In this document: positions 5,471-8,118 of the stretch, one piece after another
How the letters are laid out: each line of letters starts with the position of its first letter
Position numbering within the stretch: the stretch's first letter is position 1
Assembly: GCA_023132105.1 (NCBI GenBank)
Contig: JAGLYS010000344.1
Span: 1 to 8,118 of the forward strand
Origin: Caldifarciminota bacterium
GTDB taxonomy: Bacteria; Hydrothermota; 32-111; QNBC01
Direction of reading: 5' to 3'
DNA length: 8,118 nucleotides
Made by a program: the position numbers and the translations under genes
Notes under the pieces: model-generated
Seen by the model: the letters and a program-made list of their open reading frames with translations, nothing else
The model's database searches: none
Told to the model about the DNA's origin: nothing

Positions 5471-6517
5471 CTAACCTTTCCCGTTTTTCCCCTCTACCTC
5501 AATCCTCAACTCTCCGCAAGCAGCATCTATATCTCTACCCTTGCTCTTTCTTATAGTAACGGCTTTATGCCCTTTCATCATCCATTTTGTAAAAATTTCT
5601 ACCGTTTTACTGTCAATCGGTTTAAACGGAGAATCTATATCGTTTATAGAAATATTCAGTGGAATAATATTTATTTTGCATTCTATATCCTTTGTCAGTT
5701 CAATAAGTCTATCTGCATCATCTTTAGAATCATTTACCCCCTTTATAAGAACATACTCAAATGTAACTCTTTTCCTTTTAACTTTAATGAAATGTTTCAC
5801 TGAATAAAGCAACTTCTCGATTGGATATATTTTATTAATAGGCATAATATAATCTCTTATTTTATCGTTTGTAGCATTGAGGCTTACAGATAATTTTATC
5901 TGCTTTGGGTACTTTGCAAGTTCATAAATACCAGGTACAAATCCGACTGTTGAAACTGTAATTTTCCTCGCTGCTATTCCAATTCCTATTTCATCATTTA
6001 TAATTTCTATAGCTTCTTCCAAATTCTTAAGATTTTTTAGTGGTTCTCCCATGCCCATTGTTACAATATTTGTTGGTCTTTTCTTCAGATCTATCATAAT
6101 TATTACAATTTGGTCGACAATTTCAAAAAATGCTAAATTTCTTATAAGCTCCTGTTTGGCAGTATAGCAGAATTTACATCCCATCGCACATCCGGCTTGC
6201 GTCGAAATGCAAATTGTATTTCTTCTTCCGCTTGGAATCCAAACCGTTTCTATCGTTACACCGTCATTTAGTTCAAGAAGATATTTAATAGTCCCGTCTT
6301 TTGATATCTGCTTTTTTAGTATTTTAGGATATTCAATTACAAATTCAGATTTCAATTTTTCCCTTAATTTTTTACTTATATCGGTCATTTCATCAAAATC
6401 CAACACATATTTTTGCCATAACCATTTAAAAACCTGCTTTCCCTTAAATGTTTTTTCTCCAATATCAATAAAATATTGAACAACCTGTTTTTTGGTAAGA
6501 GATTTAATATTTATCAT
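5471..6517 (-). CDS. rlmN: RlmN, 23S rRNA (adenine2503-C2) methyltransferase
   Basis: This is a radical SAM enzyme that methylates C2 of A2503 in 23S rRNA at the peptidyl transferase centre; the family also acts on A37 of some tRNAs. The 348 residues are normal for RlmN. The [4Fe-4S] motif CxxxCxxC is C110, C114 and C117. The two cysteines of the methyl-transfer mechanism are both present: C103, seven residues before the cluster as in E. coli, and C334 in AACGEL. The conserved MGMGEP, ARKITVSTVG, SLNA and PINKIYP stretches follow in order. The C2-specific family is preferred over the antibiotic-resistance relative Cfr because of overall motif match and housekeeping context. Its ATG overlaps the mgtE stop codon by 4 nt and has no convincing Shine-Dalgarno, so it is probably translated by coupling to mgtE. 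Confidence 0.95.
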   Translation of the reverse strand: MINIKSLTKKQVVQYFIDIGEKTFKGKQVFKWLWQKYVLDFDEMTDISKKLREKLKSEFVIEYPKILKKQISKDGTIKYLLELNDGVTIETVWIPSGRRNTICISTQAGCAMGCKFCYTAKQELIRNLAFFEIVDQIVIIMIDLKKRPTNIVTMGMGEPLKNLKNLEEAIEIINDEIGIGIAARKITVSTVGFVPGIYELAKYPKQIKLSVSLNATNDKIRDYIMPINKIYPIEKLLYSVKHFIKVKRKRVTFEYVLIKGVNDSKDDADRLIELTKDIECKINIIPLNISINDIDSPFKPIDSKTVEIFTKWMMKGHKAVTIRKSKGRDIDAACGELRIEVEGKNGKG

Positions 6518-7863
6518 ATATGCAATATCTTTTTTGCTATCTCAAAATATATAATAAGACTTGTAATATCCGTAAGAGTAGTCACGAGAGGTCCTGCGGC
6601 TATTGCAGGATCAATCTTAACTAATTTAAATAAGAATGGAAGTAAAGAACCAATTAGGTTTGAAATAAAGACAGTCAGCATTAAAGCAATTGAAACAGCA
6701 AGGGCAACAATTGATGTAACATGAAAGAAATAAGATCTTGCATATGTAACTATTCCTACACCTATAGCAATCAATAAACCAATAATTAACTCTTTTAAAA
6801 TAAGGTTGAATATTCTTTTTACATCTATATCACCTGTGGCAAGTCCTCTAATAACAATTGTACTGGATTGTGTTCCCGTATTCCCGCCCGTCCCCATTAC
6901 AAGCGGTATAAATATCGAAAGTACAACAATAGATTCAAGCATATGCTGATAACCCTGAATTATATTTACAGAAATACTCTGAAGAATAATAAGGGCAAAT
7001 ATCCATATAAATCTATTCCGAGCCAAAGTCAATACCTTTGTACTAAAATATGGGGTTTCCGTAGGTGTAATAGCTGCCATTTTCTGAAAATCTTCGGTAA
7101 CCTCATCTTCTAAAACATCTATAATATCATCAAATGTAATAATTCCTACAAGATGTTCCTCGGAATCAACAACAGGAACAGCAATAAAATCATATTTCTT
7201 TATTACATCTGCAACAACCTCCTGGTCATCATCTGTATAAACATATATCGGGTTCTCCTCCATTATCTCTTCAATTAGAGAATTATCCTTTGCCAGCATT
7301 AACGCTTTAAGGGAAACTATACCTAACAGTTTTCTTTGATCCCCTAATACATATGAAATATATATAGTTTCTGATTCCTTTGCATTATCCCTGAGATATC
7401 TTATTGCTCGATTAACTGTCATATCTAAATAAAGCTCGATATACTCTGTGGTCATTATATGACCTGCTGAGTGTTCAGGATAATTTAAAAGCAAATCAGC
7501 AGATTTCCGTTCTTCGGGAGAAAGTAGTTCAAGATACTTCTTTACAAGTTCTGCCGGCAATTCATCAAACAGATCGTTTCTATCATCCGGATCAAGACCA
7601 TTAATGATGGATTTAATCTCCTCTTTATTGAAATATTGCAACATTTCTTCTTGTTTGTCAGTTTCAATATAAGAAAATACTTCATCTGTCTGTTCCTTTG
7701 CAAGCAATCTGAATATAATAACCTTTTCAGGATAAGGTATATCTTCAAGAAATTCAGCAATATCATGTGATTCCATTTCAACTATTATAGATTTAATTGT
7801 TTTCCAATCCTTTTGATTTATGTACTCGTGAATTTCCGGCATTATAAGTTTGTGAATTTCCAT
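6514..7863 (-). CDS. mgtE: MgtE-type magnesium channel/transporter
   Basis: This is an inner-membrane Mg2+ channel gated by intracellular Mg2+. At 449 residues it has the full family architecture: an N-terminal MgtE_N helical domain (about 20-130), two CBS domains (about 136-198 and 200-256, including HLVGIITFDDIIDVLE), a connecting helix, and five membrane segments (about 284-304, 312-328, 354-376, 384-408, 420-447). The pore signatures are present: MGTGGNTGTQSST (323-335), the DPAIAAGP region and D432 in TLTDITSL, equivalent to the ion-selecting aspartate of Thermus MgtE. The start at 7863 is bracketed by an in-frame TGA two codons upstream; the next in-frame ATG is codon 8, and neither has a Shine-Dalgarno. 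With the -10 box ending 5 nt before this ATG, the message is predicted to be leaderless. rlmN follows with a 4-nt overlap. Confidence 0.95.
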   Translation of the reverse strand: MEIHKLIMPEIHEYINQKDWKTIKSIIVEMESHDIAEFLEDIPYPEKVIIFRLLAKEQTDEVFSYIETDKQEEMLQYFNKEEIKSIINGLDPDDRNDLFDELPAELVKKYLELLSPEERKSADLLLNYPEHSAGHIMTTEYIELYLDMTVNRAIRYLRDNAKESETIYISYVLGDQRKLLGIVSLKALMLAKDNSLIEEIMEENPIYVYTDDDQEVVADVIKKYDFIAVPVVDSEEHLVGIITFDDIIDVLEDEVTEDFQKMAAITPTETPYFSTKVLTLARNRFIWIFALIILQSISVNIIQGYQHMLESIVVLSIFIPLVMGTGGNTGTQSSTIVIRGLATGDIDVKRIFNLILKELIIGLLIAIGVGIVTYARSYFFHVTSIVALAVSIALMLTVFISNLIGSLLPFLFKLVKIDPAIAAGPLVTTLTDITSLIIYFEIAKKILHI

Positions 7864-7868
7864 GATTC

Positions 7869-7897
7869 ATTATATTATAAATATAATATTTTATCAA
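7869..7897 (-). promoter_or_regulatory. Promoter of mgtE-rlmN, predicted leaderless
   Basis: Read on the - strand, TTGATA (7897-7892), a 17-nt spacer and a perfect TATAAT (7874-7869) are followed by only GAATC before the mgtE ATG. Transcription should therefore start at or within a base or two of the start codon. There is no space for a Shine-Dalgarno or for a Mg2+-sensing leader in the mRNA. Confidence 0.7.
7872..7889. promoter_or_regulatory. AT-only palindrome inside the mgtE promoter, possible operator
   Basis: ATATTATAAATATAATAT is an inverted repeat of two 8-bp arms around AA, occupying the promoter spacer and overlapping the -10 box. Its position suits a repressor site, but its A/T-only composition in AT-rich DNA makes chance plausible. 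Confidence 0.3.
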
Positions 7898-7980
7898 TGA
7901 AATTTTAAAACAATTTGTATATATTAAAACATCTAAACTTTTCTTTATATCGCTAAGATAAGAGAATATCTTTTACCTTA

Positions 7981-8118
7981 ATTTCACGAAGGGAGAGGGA
8001 GATCCACCACGAATTCACAAAAGAGAAGATATATATATTTTTGCTTTAATTACACGAATTGGAGACAAATTGCACAAATTGAGAAGGGAATAAATTACAA
8101 CTTTATTTCACGAATTAG
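7981..8118 (+). repeat. Composite CACGAAT repeat element, copy C (runs off the window)
   Basis: Positions 7993-8021, a purine-rich GAGAGGGAGA run leading into CCACCACGAATTCACAAA, match the inverse complement of 173-201 at 28 of 29 positions. TTTATTTCACGAAT at 8102-8115 is the exact inverse complement of the 14-mer at 61-74 and 118-131. About 56 nt separate the AATTACACGAATT unit near 8047-8060 from this last one, which repeats the period seen in copy A. It lies upstream of mgtE and has no coding potential. The far end is cut by the window. Confidence 0.78.

Noticed and set aside
5447..5803. Open frame of 118 codons on the + strand
   Set aside because: It lies almost wholly antisense to the well-supported rlmN gene, covering its catalytic C334 region, and shows no family resemblance.
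5471..6517. Cfr antibiotic-resistance methyltransferase instead of RlmN
   Set aside because: Motif order and the RlmN-type surroundings of both mechanistic cysteines fit RlmN, and the gene is coupled to mgtE with no mobile element or resistance gene nearby.
7864..8118. M-box or other riboswitch upstream of mgtE
   Set aside because: The promoter abuts the start codon, leaving no transcribed leader, and the sequence further upstream is the dispersed CACGAAT repeat.

Overview
The window is AT-rich bacterial DNA holding six complete genes. Bacterial affiliation is supported by sigma70-type promoters, RlmN, MgtE and a TldD/TldE pair. The lineage cannot be read from the genes. The noncoding DNA is crowded with degenerate CACGAAT-type units and small GC-rich palindromes, a style I associate with uncultured candidate-phylum bacteria (for example WOR-3 or Omnitrophota-like); this is a weak inference.

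Layout. Positions 1-262 are noncoding repeat DNA. Two permeases of a sugar-type ABC importer follow on the + strand (305-1234 and 1227-2063), with overlapping ends. No solute-binding protein or ATPase gene is in the window. A consensus promoter at 2084-2111 then drives tldE (2139-3482) and tldD (3493-4959), which encode the two subunits of a zinc-dependent peptidase. The convergent gap 4960-5470 has no gene but carries a stack of repeat families. On the - strand mgtE (7863-6514) and rlmN (6517-5471) form a two-gene operon with a 4-nt overlap: a Mg2+ channel followed by the 23S rRNA A2503 methyltransferase. Positions 7864-8118 hold the mgtE promoter and another copy of the repeat.

Three points stand out. 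First, the first permease and mgtE each have a promoter whose -10 box ends 5-6 nt before the ATG, with an in-frame stop just upstream and no Shine-Dalgarno, so both are predicted to make leaderless mRNAs; tldE, tldD and the second permease have Shine-Dalgarno sites. Second, a composite noncoding repeat occurs at three places (1-242 inverted; about 5026-5280; 7981-8118), with 28/29-nt and 30/32-nt matches between copies and an internal period of about 55 bp. Third, two GC-rich bulged hairpins with the same CCTGCCT/AGGCAGG outer arms each sit inside a different, larger palindromic repeat in 4982-5440.

I see no defence system, CRISPR array, transposase or biosynthetic cluster. The protein-coding part is ordinary; the repeat elements and leaderless promoters are what deserve a second look.
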